Shown one piece after another: positions 34,130 to 44,108 of a stretch of DNA of 64,000 nucleotides. The notes under the pieces were generated by a model. That model did not search any database and had not been told where the DNA came from. It saw only the letters and a list, made by a program, of their open reading frames with translations. Origin of the DNA: Ceratothoa steindachneri (lineage: Eukaryota > Arthropoda > Malacostraca > Isopoda > Cymothoidae). The DNA lies in the NCBI GenBank assembly GCA_963969495.1, contig OZ018328.1, positions 130,890,545 to 130,954,544 on the forward strand, given 5' to 3'. Position 1 is the first letter of the stretch, and every line of letters starts with the position of its first letter. The translations under genes and the position numbers were made by a program.

Positions 34130-35010
34130 CAAAAAAAAAAATTTATATCGGATTTCTTTTGAAATACGGAAAAAACAAATAGGGCTGTTTACTCCTATCT
34201 AAATTTTCTAAAATAATTTACTTCTGAGTTTAGTGGATATTAGGGCCAGTAGCCATTTCTTCGGGCTAAAAATTAAAATGGAAAATCTTTTTTGAAAGAA
34301 CTTGGATAAACATTCGAATATACAAAAAAAAAAGCTCATGCTAGCCGAGTGCATACGGCGTTGGCCTCCCAACGTCGCGGTACCGGGTTCGATTCCGAAT
34401 CCCGGCATGAACGGACACAAATTTCAGAGCACGTAGATATCTGGCTATCAATCGGTGAACGCGCTGTGCTCACCACGTTTACAGGTGGGTAGATCTTACA
34501 CCTATCACCTTACACATACCCAATCACAACACTGCTTTCTTTCCTCTCCCGCCTTCACAGCACAACACACACACACACACACTCTTTGTTCCAAGGAATC
34601 CTGCCGATGGGTATCTATGTCCACGTACCTCTGACGCGGAACAGGTTCCTTTCTTGTCAAAAACATAATACTTCCTGGTACCTCTCCCCAAAAGAGGACC
34701 GGCTCCTGGGGCCCTCGGGCCGACCAGCGATTGGCATACTGACCTTATATAAATTTCATTATCTGGTCGGGGATCCTCGCAGTAGCGTGGAAGGATTGGC
34801 GCTGACTAACTAACTAACTATACAAAAAAAAAAAAACAGTATTGAAGTAATATTAATAAATGGAGAATCTTTTTCGGAACTTCAATCCCCCCCCCCCCCC
34901 ATTCCTTTTCTTTTTTTAAAAAATTCCAAAATATTCCATAATCATATTTATTTAAAAAAAAATCATTTTTTGAACTTCATCATTTGTAATTACTATTTTT
35001 TGTTTTAAAA
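34130..35010 (-). repeat. R1 copy 3, inverted and split by a SINE
   Basis: The reverse complement of 34130-34318 contains AATTTAGATAGG, TTTTAATTTTTAGC, GGCTACTGGCC and GTATTTCAAAA, matching copy 2. The similarity resumes after the SINE (TGAAGTTC, ATTACAAATGATG in reverse, 34860-35000). Copies 2 and 3 therefore form an inverted repeat with about 65 bp between them, later interrupted by the SINE. Confidence 0.75.
34334..34818 (+). mobile_element. tRNA-derived SINE with target duplication
   Basis: A 485-bp element flanked by the same 15 bases TATACAAAAAAAAAA (34319-34333 and 34819-34833). The head is tRNA-like: acceptor arms GCTCATG and CATGAAC pair at six of seven positions, TAGCCGAGTGC gives an A box and GGGTTCGATTCC a perfect B box at 34385-34396. 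The T arm carries six extra bases, so it is not a working tRNA. The body shows no coding. The 3' end is a short CTAA repeat (CTGACTAACTAACTAAC), typical of tails copied by a partner LINE. It is inserted in R1 copy 3. Confidence 0.87.
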
Positions 35011-35459
35011 AAGGCCAAAACATTCGATAATGATATTTATTTTTAAAAAAGATTCCTTTTCTTTAAAAAGTTGAATTATAATTGAGGGAACAAATTTGGT
35101 CATTCTCAAACTTTAAAATAAATCTTGGTTACATAAAAAAAAAACATTGTAAGTCGTATATGTCTTCTTTCAATTGATTTTGAACAATTGTGTTCCGCTG
35201 AATCCGAAAATGACAGCAGTTTCCTCCGATCAGGTCAGTTTTTTTATGTTAACTGGATTTTTTAAAAATCCGATTTTATAACTAAATCGATTAGATTTTT
35301 GTAACATTATCGGTTGATTTTTTTAAAATTTCTCATCCGAGATAGGTTTGTAATATAAAAACATCGTTTTCTAACATGATTTATTAATTAACTGCTACAA
35401 AAATTGATTAGTGTACATTGAATAGTAGACATTGATCAAGGTAAGTACATGAAAATTGA
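35011..35459. other. No gene recognised
   Basis: Very AT-rich, partly continuing R1-like sequence to about 35140. Confidence 0.4.
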
Positions 35460-36300
35460 ATATTAAGTCATCATTGTTGAAAATTCAGGGCATGAACTTC
35501 CATTTCTTTGAATCTGCCATTATGACTGCATCCCAGTGTCCCTGATACCTGATCTCCATATCTTTCATATCCTGATGGAATATTCAACCCCTGCTCGTTG
35601 CTCATTAGTCCCAGATTCTCAGGAAACCAATCCATACGTGAAAATAAGTAATGCATTTTGATGCTCAAGTTGCATCTGAGGTTGGTGGCAAGTTCTGTCT
35701 AGTTCCTGGTTTTCTTGTTGACAAAAAAGTGCTTCACGACCAGAACAAAAGCCCTCCACGCTTCCAGTTTTAATTCGTTCATTGATTTTTCAAAATCTGG
35801 ATCTCCGATGAACTTACCGAGTTAAGGACCTTCAAAGATGCCATCTTTAAACTTCTCCATGGTCATTCCTGGATAAGCGTGGCACAAGAGCTTTGGTGAA
35901 ATGTTTGATCAAGCCGAGCTTGATGTGCAACGGTGAGAAAAGTATCCTGTCTCTGTCCACTAGAGGGTTGTTTATGACATTGTTGCTATGCAAGGCACCC
36001 ATTCCTCGCGTACCTGCTAGCCCTTCTTCATGTAATGCTGAGCTCAGTCCCTACTATTCCACATGCGCAGAGAGCACGGGTACTTGGTGAACCTGGACTG
36101 TTGTCGCAATAAAAATTTCACTCTCTTTATAATGAATTATCCCCAGCACGTTTTTCACCGCTTCATACTTCTTCAGTTTAGTCGAGTGAGCGAAGAGTAT
36201 AGAGGCAAACTACTTGCCGTTGTTCAGCAGAACACATTTCATCGATCGCTTGTTGCAGTCAATGAACTGTCTCCAACTTCGAGTTAGTACTGTGACAATC
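35460..36300 (-). pseudogene. Decayed copy of an unnamed conserved family
   Basis: Reverse-strand fragments, in order from high coordinate: NVFC/KCVLLNNGK (about 36230), a WNSRD...HYMKKG piece (36020-36070), ILFSPLHIKLGLIKHFTKAL (35890-35955), a MTMEKFKDGIFEGP piece (35840-35880), and MDWFPENLGLMSNEQG with a following RYGDQVSGTLGC region (35500-35650). From memory, a large group of uncharacterised invertebrate proteins contains a PLHIKLGL block followed by FPENLG...EQGERFHQDI. This is a shorter and broken copy with many stops and frameshifts. Function unknown. Presence in many copies would suggest a mobile origin. Confidence 0.6.
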
Positions 36301-36559
36301 CAAGCTTGTGCAGAAGCTGCGCAATCAATATCTGTATATTACACCAAGTCCTTCTCTTCAGAGAAAAAACGGAGGTACCCTTGATATCAGTTGCAGTAGA
36401 AGTGATGTGAGTACTTCAATATGGATGTCAACAGTTTGGCAGAGGACATCGACAAGCTGATATCGCGAATTAGATCATTTATCTCCTTTTGGGAAAAAAA
36501 GATGTGGAGCATCATCGTTATAATTACAAAGTCAATAATACAAAAAAATAGAACCAAAA

Positions 36560-37250
36560 CCCATATTATTAATAAATACAGTCAATTAATGAGTGCAGAC
36601 AATATTTACAATGATGTCCCTTTTCCTTAGAACTGCTTATATTCACTTTAACATTTTGGATACCCAATGTGTGATGGTACCTTGACTAAATTGCCTTATT
36701 TTTGTTTACTGACTAACCACAACTGCTCATAATTGGATGGCTGCTCTTTATCATCCACCACTTTGACTGTCCCCGACAAATTCTCTATTTGGTTCAAATT
36801 TGGCTAATTCCTGATCTAAGGTCCCAAAAGTTCGATGTTATTATCAGCCAAGAACTTTGGTATTGCTCTTGCTTTGTGAGGAAGTGGGCTATCATGCTGT
36901 AAAATATAGGTATGATCATTGGCCAAATGGTTCTGAACTAGTGGGAAAAGGTGCTAATGTAACACGTTTTGGTACCATTTTTAGTTCATGGCAGTATTCA
37001 TGGGAAAAATTATTAGTGCTCTAGTTCCTTTAAATGAGAAGCAGCTCTAGACATGGAGAGTTTCCAAATGGTTCACTGTGGGCACGGCTCGTGAAAGCAC
37101 TCAACTTTTTTGCCCCTAACAAGAGATTTTTCAGAAGCCCCAAACAAACGGAAGGGAGCTTCATCAGAGAATATAACTTTGCCATAATCTTCAACATAAC
37201 ATTTTAAATTTTCTACAAAGGTGGACTCATTCCGTAAGGTTTTTGTAGTG
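36560..37250 (-). pseudogene. Tc1-like transposase, family B, copy 2
   Basis: Reverse-strand traces: VEDYGKVIFSDEAPFRLFGA (about 37140-37200), KSLVRGKKVE and SRAHSEPFG, then NNIELLGP (36835), NLNQIENLSGTVK (36760-36810) and PSNYEQLWLVSKQK (36700-36745). It retains the SDE of the first catalytic box that copy 1 has lost, and a PNLNQIEN remnant of the usual DLNPIEN motif, where the family's second Asp would be. Multiple stops make it a pseudogene. Confidence 0.75.
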
Positions 37251-37556
37251 AGACGAGGAGTCTTCTCAGCCCTTCTCGACTTGAGACCATTGTCGAAAGG
37301 TCTTTAAAATTTGCGCCTCCAGGGTCTCAGTCAACCCAAAGTTTTACTCCCTTGGAAGCAACAGTTGGAATTTCAGGCTCAATAAAAATGAGCTGAAGAG
37401 ACGACGCCTACAAACTCAAGTTAATAATATAAAAATAAGAAATCTTAGTTTTAGGCCTATCTCATAAAAGTCCCAAAGGCAAGAAAGGGGAATGGTATCG
37501 AGTTAAGCCTACTTAATTTTTACAAGTCCTTGATGTCTTCGTTACTGTTTGAAGTG
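37251..37556. other. Frayed upstream part of Tc1-like copy, no clear gene
   Basis: A reverse-strand TETLEAQILKTFRQWSQVEKG-like string (shown in parts: LEAQILKTF, QWSQVEKG, 37270-37345) may be the N-terminal part of the Tc1-like copy, but it is not secure. Confidence 0.35.
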
Positions 37557-37859
37557 TTAGACCCAGGCCTCACGTTTAGTTTTATTTTTAGTCAATATGT
37601 TTTTGACTGTAATGATATTCACGATTTCCACAGGAAACTTTTTTGTCAGTGTTTTGAAATCGCCGAAAGTTTTGTACTTCGTCTTGACAGTCGTCGACAA
37701 CAGTAATAATGACGGCACATTTATCCTTTCCCAAGAAATCTTCTTCCTTGTGGCTTCACTAACATTGTCGACATTCATTTTTTCTAGGGCAACCCCCTTT
37801 GCCACTGACCAAGCGGAAGCAGCGGTCCCATTCACCGTCAACCAACCCCTCCATTGCAT
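37557..37859 (-). CDS. Unidentified 100-codon ORF
   Basis: Open from ATG to stop; balanced composition with Lys-rich C-terminal half (KTKYKTFGDFKTL, KNILTKNKTKRE). I do not recognise it. It sits between the Tc1-like copy and the 3' side of the BEL/Pao element and could belong to either, or be chance. The opposite strand is also open for 89 codons, so strand choice is uncertain. Confidence 0.25.
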   Translation of the reverse strand: MQWRGWLTVNGTAASAWSVAKGVALEKMNVDNVSEATRKKISWERINVPSLLLLSTTVKTKYKTFGDFKTLTKKFPVEIVNIITVKNILTKNKTKREAWV

Positions 37860-38206
37860 AAATTAGGACTTCCATTAATTTATTAGAAGGATGTTAAAAG
37901 AAATTTAATTTAATATTAAAAATTAGTCACTCAGGGTTGTATATACCTTCGATCTTTCATATCTTGGGGCTAGCGAGAAAAAAAATAAATAAGTAGGTAT
38001 AGATTTTTTTTTAGACCTTAATAGTACATTTGCAGAAATTTATCCTCATTTCTTCATAAAAGAAATGTAGCATTTAATAAAATCATTCATAGAATGAAAA
38101 TTTTGGTGTAGCTATTTACAAAACACCAGAAGATATTTTTTCTTTCAAAAGATCTCAAGCTTTGTCAGTAGTAATTCTTTGAGGTCTTTTAGATTCTTTT
38201 AGACTT

Positions 38207-38880
38207 TTGGTCTGTCGTTCCTGATTAACAGGTTCTTAGTAGGGTCAATATCAGTATAGGGGCCTGATTCTAAGGGATAGAGGAGAGAAATGTCTAGTAA
38301 TTTCACCAGACATGGTCTTTAATTTCACTACTCTGACCACACCATCAGAACCAGTTTTCAGTTCTCTCACCCTCCCAAGGTTCCAAAATTGTCTTGGAAT
38401 ATCACTGCAGATAAGAACTACATCCCCTACTTTAATTGAGTTACCCCATTCCTGGTTTGAGTTTTTTATGACCCTCTATCAGTCCAGTAAGGTATTCTTG
38501 TTCCCATTTAGCTACAAAGTCCTTTTTGACTTCACTTACAACTTGTAATTTTGCTCTTAAATTATTGGGGACAGGAGTCCAATCAGGGTCATGATCAGAA
38601 CCAGAATTAGGACAAAATTCGGGAAGGAGATTAGTAGTTTCACCCTTAAGCAATTGATTGGGTGTCAATGTTTCAGGATCTTCCAACGATGTATCTATAT
38701 AGGATAGTGGGCAATTATTAATTACATTCTCAATCTCTGCAAGAAGAGTGAATAGTTCAAACAGAGTGATCAGTTTTTTACCAATAGATTTTTTAAGACA
38801 ATTTTTGACTGTTTGTATGTTTCTCTCCCAAATAGAACCATACCAGGGAGATTGAACGGGAATATTTTTCTAGTTTATTG
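38207..38880 (-). pseudogene. BEL/Pao integrase C-terminus and DUF5641 region
   Basis: One frame reads SPWYGSIWERNIQTVKN (about 38810-38870), which contains the Glu of the integrase DDE triad, then CPLSYIDTSLEDPETLTPNQ (38670-38730) and LLKGETTNLLPE, then WTPVPNNLRAK, the characteristic tail domain with KEFVAKWEQEYL-type residues (here KDFVAKWEQEYL) near 38500-38530. After a frameshift around 38440, GDVVLICSDIPRQFWNLGRV (38380-38430) and SPLSYPLESGP (38265-38295) complete the domain, ending at a stop near 38208. Confidence 0.85.
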
Positions 38881-39500
38881 TTTTTGATTGTGAATGTGAA
38901 ATTGTTGTTCAATACCATACTTGCTGTAGAATGTTTGCCACAAAATCTTCTAAAGCAAGCTATAAAGGAGTCAGCTGTTAAATCCTCCACTAGATCAAGA
39001 CCTATATCTCTTGTAGAGGCACAAGTGAAAAGAACGATGTACACTTTTTGTTTTGTGCCCCCAAGTTCCACTTTAAGTGCCCCAGTATAATCAATGCCTG
39101 TTGTATCAAAAGGCCTAGTGAGTGTTACTCTTTCCTTGGGTAAATAAGGAGGATCTGGTGTTTTAAAGGGTCTGCTGTGAATCCTTTTACAGGTGTTGAC
39201 AAGTGCCTATAATTGATTTTACTGCTATTCTGCCCTTGGGAATCGAAAAGTTTTTTCTAAGTGTTGTTAAAGTTTGAGGAACACCCATGTGGTAAGTTTC
39301 TTTGTGTGCCTTTTTGATGATTAAATGAGTGAGGTGATTATGTTTCGGTAATAGAATTGGGTTTTGACTGTGATAAGATAGTTTTGACTTGCTCAACTTG
39401 CTTTTACAGCGAATAAGATTTTCTTGGCCAATGAAAAGGTTAAGATCAGGAATTATAAGTGGTATTTCACAACCTACTTTAGAGTTAGACAAATATTCAT
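38793..39500 (-). pseudogene. BEL/Pao integrase zinc-binding and catalytic core
   Basis: The zinc-binding part reads LPKHNHLTHLIIKKAHKETY and HMGVPQTL (39270-39350), followed by IIGTCQ. The core begins FDTTGIDYTGALKVELGGT (39060-39110), where the Asp of GIDYTG is the first catalytic residue, then TCASTRDIGLDLVEDLTADS (38960-39020). The position of the second catalytic Asp reads Asn (VLNNNFTF, about 38885-38910). The third residue, Glu, is retained in another frame at about 38840. Frame breaks occur near 39190 and 38880. Confidence 0.82.
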
Positions 39501-39818
39501 ATTTCCTTTTGTAGTTTGTTTGTTGTACATAGTGTAGCTAATATTTGTGTGATATCAAAAAACTCACTCTGAGAGAGCTTAGCCTTCCTGCATTTGTTAA
39601 TGAATGAGAAACAGAAAGCAGTAACTCTAATCATCTTTGAGTAGTCTGAATATGCAGTATGATTAAAAAATAGGCTCTATTTTGGATTAATTTTTGCTGT
39701 CAGAGTAGTGTTGGTAGAAATGCTGAAGCTGTTAGCTGGTCATTCACTTTCATGGGGAAGCCATTTAGGTTCTTCCACCCAGGCTTTGTTTGTTTTGAGT
39801 AGTTTGTATGATAACCCC

Positions 39819-40863
39819 AGGTAAACGTAAACGCGGAACCCGGTCCACATGGCCCTTTATAACTTTAAGAAACTAACAAGGTCGCCAGAATATTTATTCA
39901 GAAGGAAAACCAAACTTGCTTCGAGGTCGACAAAAGGTCGCGCCACTAGGCTACACTATGTAGGTTACGGTTGGTTACCAGGTGGGGCCTAGAGTATCAG
40001 CAAGGGAAAGAGAGACACAAGAAAAATTCTAATCTTATAATTTAAGGAGAAGAACTTCTTGATCATAAATACAAAATCTATATTTAGAAAACACAAAAAT
40101 AAGATTTATAACAACTTAATGTCCTCTCGGCCACAAACGACCCAAGTCGTTATATAAAAGGGGTGGACAATTACGAAGAATTCACGTCGTATTACTTAAG
40201 CGTGAAACAATAGGCTTCACTCCTCAAGTACGAGGTAGACACGGAACAACCTCTCCCCCCTCCGTATCACGCCCTTTCCTACGATGCGGAGGGAGACTCG
40301 AGACTTACTCGGAGGCCTAGTAAGGGCGCAAGATGAAAGAACTATTCCAAAGTACCTGATACTGGAGCAGTGGAGGGACACCTCGGATGAGGATAATCCA
40401 ACGCAGGACGAATCCACGGATGGCGACGGCGGAGGTGGTGATAGATCCCGATGACGAGGGATTCCGAAGTTGGTACGGCCGAGGGACAGTCGTACCACAC
40501 GGGGATAATCTTGAGTGACACAAAAGGTAGGTGAGGGGGGGATAGCCAAAACGAGCCCACGGTTTTCAGACTTTCCAAATGGAGAACTGTCAACGTCTAA
40601 GATTAGTAGCACTCGTACAGCAGGTCAGCGTCAAAACTGGCAGGAGATAAGGCAAGGGTTCTCGCCGTACGGACTTGAACGGGTTCTTTTTTATCGAGAG
40701 AAGGAAGCGTCCTTTTATACGGGTATTGTGACGTAATAGCCTCATGCGCGCTCCACTTTTCTGAAATAATTATCGAGCGCGTGCGCGGGGAATCGACCAG
40801 CGGGGCAGGGCTCAGAGACGAGAAAATAACTTCAAATGGGCGCCAAACTTTGTCGCCCTCCCC
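39819..40863. mobile_element. 1.04-kb GC-rich insertion in BEL/Pao pol
   Basis: Splits the Pao polyprotein exactly between NPADFKTRG and LSYKLLKTNKAWVEEPKWLP on the reverse strand. Removing it rejoins the frame. Both borders touch CCCC on the + strand (39815-39818; 40864-40867), consistent with a 4-bp target duplication. The insert begins AGGTAAACGTAAACG and ends GTCGCCCTCCCC, and is richer in GC than the host element. It encodes no recognisable protein; open frames on the reverse strand (40217-40612) are probably compositional. A GGCGCCAAA at 40840 resembles a primer-binding site in reverse. Probably a solo LTR or non-autonomous element; not classified. A related left end occurs at 44108. 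Confidence 0.7.
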
Positions 40864-40879
40864 CCCCTTGTTTTGAAAT

Positions 40880-41431
40880 CTGCAGGGTTCTCATTGGTTA
40901 ATACATATTTGTAGTGTATGTGCAATTCTTTCTTTAAATCAACAATTTCCTTTACTCTGTTCTAGACAAATGTACTTTTACAGTGCAGATTTGTCTGTGT
41001 GTGAATCCATAAAAGGACAATTTGACTGTCCAACCCCAAATAGGTAATCTGTTATGGTAAAGAAATTTCATCGTCTTCACACTAATAAAGGCTGCAAGCA
41101 ACTCAAGTTGAGGAACTGTCCTCTTGGGAGACAGCGGAGTGACTTTTCCCTTAGCATACACCAAATGACTTTCTCTTTCACCCACCAGGTAGGCACAACA
41201 TCCATAAGCTTGGGTGCTTCCATCCAAAAATAGATGAAGACTGTAAGAAGCCTGTTTGTAGCCACAACAACGTGGAACTGTTACAGTTTGGATTTTGTTT
41301 AGGTCTTTAGCCAAAGTCATCCAAGACTTCCAATCCTCATCTAGAACAGGATCATCCCAATCAACCTTTTGTTTCCATAGATCTTGTAAAAAGATCTTAG
41401 ATCTGATTGTGCAGGGAAGATAAAGTCCCAT
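40880..41431 (-). pseudogene. BEL/Pao RNase H region
   Basis: Reads from DFKSK-like LWKQKVDWDDPVLDEDW (about 41330-41400), LAKDLNKIQTVTVPRCC (41270-41320), then LHLFLDGSTQAYGCCAYLVG (41180-41240), where the Asp in FLDGS opens the RNase H fold, and PQLELLAAFISVKTMKFL (41060-41115), with its Glu. After a frameshift near 40960 the stretch NRVKEIVDLKKELHIHYKYV and LTNENPADFKTRG (40870-40960) ends exactly at the insertion. It degrades RNA in the RNA-DNA hybrid. Matches the Pao RNase H family by motif order. Confidence 0.85.
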
Positions 41432-41542
41432 AGGATCAAAAACCTTAGAAGATTCAGCTTAAATTTGTCGTTTTGATCCAGCCTCTAAATCAAGGCTGTA
41501 AGGTTTGGTTGATATGCTATCATTGTTGATCTTATCCAGATT

Positions 41543-42107
41543 CTATACCATCCCCAAGGTTTTAATGTATGGAGAAGAATCAGTAAGACCTATGTTATCT
41601 GATTGTATTATTTCTTTAAGTTGAGGAGAATTTGTAACCCATTCCCTCAATTCAAACCCTCTCAATTCCATTGCTTCTTGAAACTCTCTATAGACTTTGA
41701 TAAACTCTTCTTCTGAGGAAGCAGAGCCTAGCAAATTGTCCACATAGAAATTCTCTTTAAGGAAATTGATGGTAGAAGACTCCAAAAATTGAGTCAAGTG
41801 ATATTTGATTGTCAAAGCAAGTATACTGGGAGAACAATTTGCCGCAAATATGATAACTCTGAATCTAAAAACTCTCTAATCCTTTATTCAGGTCATAAGG
41901 GTTATTCAACCAAAGGAATCTTAACTGCTCCTTATCATATTTATTCTTTAATTGAATTTAAAAGAAGGCTTTCTTGATGTCACTCAGGACAGCATGCTTA
42001 TCTAACCGGAACCTTAGCAAAATCTTGACATGGTCAGATACTAAGTTAGGTCTCTCTATAAGACAATCATTTAATCTGACAGATTTTTTTGTCTTTCAAA
42101 CTGCAAT
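41543..42107 (-). pseudogene. BEL/Pao reverse transcriptase palm
   Basis: Two main pieces. The first, at about 41960-42030, reads ILLRFRLDKHAVLSDIKKAF, containing the first catalytic Asp. The second is the open frame 41815-41543: MTIKYHLTQFL, ENFYVDNLLGSASSEEEF with the catalytic box as YVDN, then FELREWVTNSPQL. Asn at the last position of the box is, from memory, common in some BEL/Pao lineages, so it may not be damage. Several frame breaks lie between 41815 and 42107. Confidence 0.85.
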
Positions 42108-42108
42108 T

Positions 42109-43212
42109 TTAAACTATTCTAAGTTTAGTTGTAGCGGAATCTTTCTTATATACACCCGAGTGTGTTAGATAGTGAAAATTATGTTTCTTAAATGCTTCAC
42201 TAATTATCTCCTCAATAAATCCCTTGTCAATTTGTTCTTGTAAAATGTCACTGTATTGTTGAATAAGGTTTTCTGTTTTGAGTCTGTAAATGTTTTTGTA
42301 AAGATGAGCTTTAGCAACTTTTATGTTGTTCTGAATGTCAGGGCTGTCCAATTTCCAAGGCATCTCTACGAAATAACGTTGATCATGATATTGTATACTG
42401 TTATTAAATAGTTTAACCATGAGTTCATTTTCAGTTGAGTCTTTTTCATCTTTAATACCTACTGAATCTAATAACCAAAGCTGCTGAAGCCCTTCTACTA
42501 ATGTTGTGTTTGTATCTGTGTTTAAGAACTCAAAAGTTACTACATCATTTGTGTCATTAGAAGAAAAGTATGTATCTTGTGTGATAGAATTGAGACATAT
42601 CACTTTAGAGTGGTTTGTTACAACATTATTTACTTGTTGATTGATATCAATATTTTGTTTGTTATCAGGATTGTTTTGTTTATTGTCAAGTTTGAAATTT
42701 GTGAGGGGACCCAAAGGTGCAATGCCCAAAGGAGTATTAATTGCAATGGCATCTCCAATTTGGACAATACCAGTTTGTATGAAATGAATATTGTCAACTC
42801 CTACGAGCATGAAAATACCATCTATAGTGTCTGAGTTAATATGTTTATCTACGATTGTAAAATGTGTTTTAAGTTGTTCTATTGTCTGGAGAAAGCCTGG
42901 GATCACCATTTTCTCTTTGTAAAATTTGTCAATGACAATAGCGCTTAATGAAATGGTGTTATTGCTAATGTGTAATTTTAACTTAACAGGTTTAAAATTG
43001 TTTACTCTATGGTCATTTTTTATAAATGATGAAATAGTAAGTTGCTGTTTATCAGAAATGGTGTCTATACCTAGAGTATCTACCATGGATCTTGAGATAA
43101 AGGTTTGTTGAGAGCAAGGATCTATAAGAGATCTGACCTCAACAATATGCCCAAACTTATCTTCAAGCTCCAAAGTCACAATAGGTAAAAGTATATTTGA
43201 GCTGTTGCTCAC
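42109..43212 (-). CDS. BEL/Pao aspartic protease and RT N-terminus
   Basis: A 367-codon open frame, the longest in the window. The N-terminal part has ILLPIVTLELEDKFGHIVEV and RSLIDPCSQQTFISRSMVD (residues ~8-45), the DUF1758-type retropepsin with Asp in LIDPCSQ, followed by MLVGVDNIHFI (residues ~155-165). The middle is Asn/Thr-rich. The C-terminal third reads KLFNNSIQYHDQRYFVEMPW, a long Lys-rich helix and GVYKKDSATTKLRIV, which leads into the reverse transcriptase fingers. It stops at 42109 by frameshift relative to the palm. Confidence 0.85.
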   Translation of the reverse strand: MSNSSNILLPIVTLELEDKFGHIVEVRSLIDPCSQQTFISRSMVDTLGIDTISDKQQLTISSFIKNDHRVNNFKPVKLKLHISNNTISLSAIVIDKFYKEKMVIPGFLQTIEQLKTHFTIVDKHINSDTIDGIFMLVGVDNIHFIQTGIVQIGDAIAINTPLGIAPLGPLTNFKLDNKQNNPDNKQNIDINQQVNNVVTNHSKVICLNSITQDTYFSSNDTNDVVTFEFLNTDTNTTLVEGLQQLWLLDSVGIKDEKDSTENELMVKLFNNSIQYHDQRYFVEMPWKLDSPDIQNNIKVAKAHLYKNIYRLKTENLIQQYSDILQEQIDKGFIEEIISEAFKKHNFHYLTHSGVYKKDSATTKLRIV

Positions 43213-43269
43213 TCCATTAATGGATTTTATGTTGGGTTTAAATGTATTTTTTATGTTTGTTTTCTGTAA

Positions 43270-44108
43270 TTAATCTTGGTTGCAGTGGTTACACATAGGT
43301 GTTACGTGATCCGAACTATAACAAATAGTGAAAGTGTTTTTAAATTTTGTTTTACACTCAATCCTTTTATTTCCAACACCTAAATACCTTTGCCAAATAT
43401 CGAGTTGTTCACATCGTTTGGAAAAAGCAGGAAAACTATCATAAGTAGAACATTTAAAAGAACTATGATCAGTAGCTGAACAAAATTTGCAAAGCTTTTG
43501 ATATTCTGTTTTAGATAAATTAAAACTATGCAAAGTAGGTACCTTTTCAGGCAGATGAGATTCTATTGTGTTTACTCGTCTAGGTTGTCTAGGTGGAGAT
43601 GGAGAAATTTGCTTATGTTTGTCGTTTATTATAGGTTGAAGAAAAGGTTTTGGCTCACATGTCTTATATATAGATAGTACCGTTAGGAAGTATTCTCTCA
43701 AGACCTTAATTGAGGGATAGATGTTATTAGACTGGCGTTGAAAATTTTCCTTGATTGAGATAGGAAGAAAATTAAAAATAATTGCTTGAATAAACCGAAT
43801 AGAATTTTGTAAGTCAATATATTGCTTAGTTAGCTGACCCATAATTGATTCAAATTCGAAATAGAAATTGTAAATGTCTTTGTACTCATTCTTTGGTACA
43901 CGTAAACGTTTTAACTTAAGAGCTAAATCATTAACAATTTCTCTTTTATTTTCATAATTTCGCTTTAAAAGCTCAATAGCTACCCCAAAGGATCGACCCC
44001 CTGCCGGTAATGTCTCAACCAATTTTAGAGCAGAACCCTTTAAATAGTTTGTGAGATAGTTAAATTTGTCAACTTCAGCAATGTAATCCTTACCACCTGT
44101 CGTGGTAT
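43270..44108 (-). pseudogene. BEL/Pao gag-like region (DUF1759 plus zinc knuckles)
   Basis: Frame continues upstream of the first ATG (44022): GGKDYIAEVDKFNYLTNYLK and GSALKLVETLPAGGRSFGVA (43970-44098), the DUF1759 signature, then ELLKRNYENKREIVNDLALK. The C-terminal half has CKFCSATDHSSFKCSTYDSF (43430-43500) and a last Cys/His cluster CYSSDHVTPMCNHC (43275-43320), which look like zinc knuckles. The start is lost because coding ends at about 44108, where the sequence changes to an AGGTGTACGC segment. Confidence 0.82.

Noticed and set aside
34334..34412. Functional tRNA gene
   Set aside because: T arm has six extra bases, the anticodon stem-loop is irregular, and the sequence is the head of a SINE with target duplication and tail.
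40217..40612. 131-codon reverse-strand ORF in the Pao insertion
   Set aside because: Several overlapping frames are open because of composition; no motif recognised.
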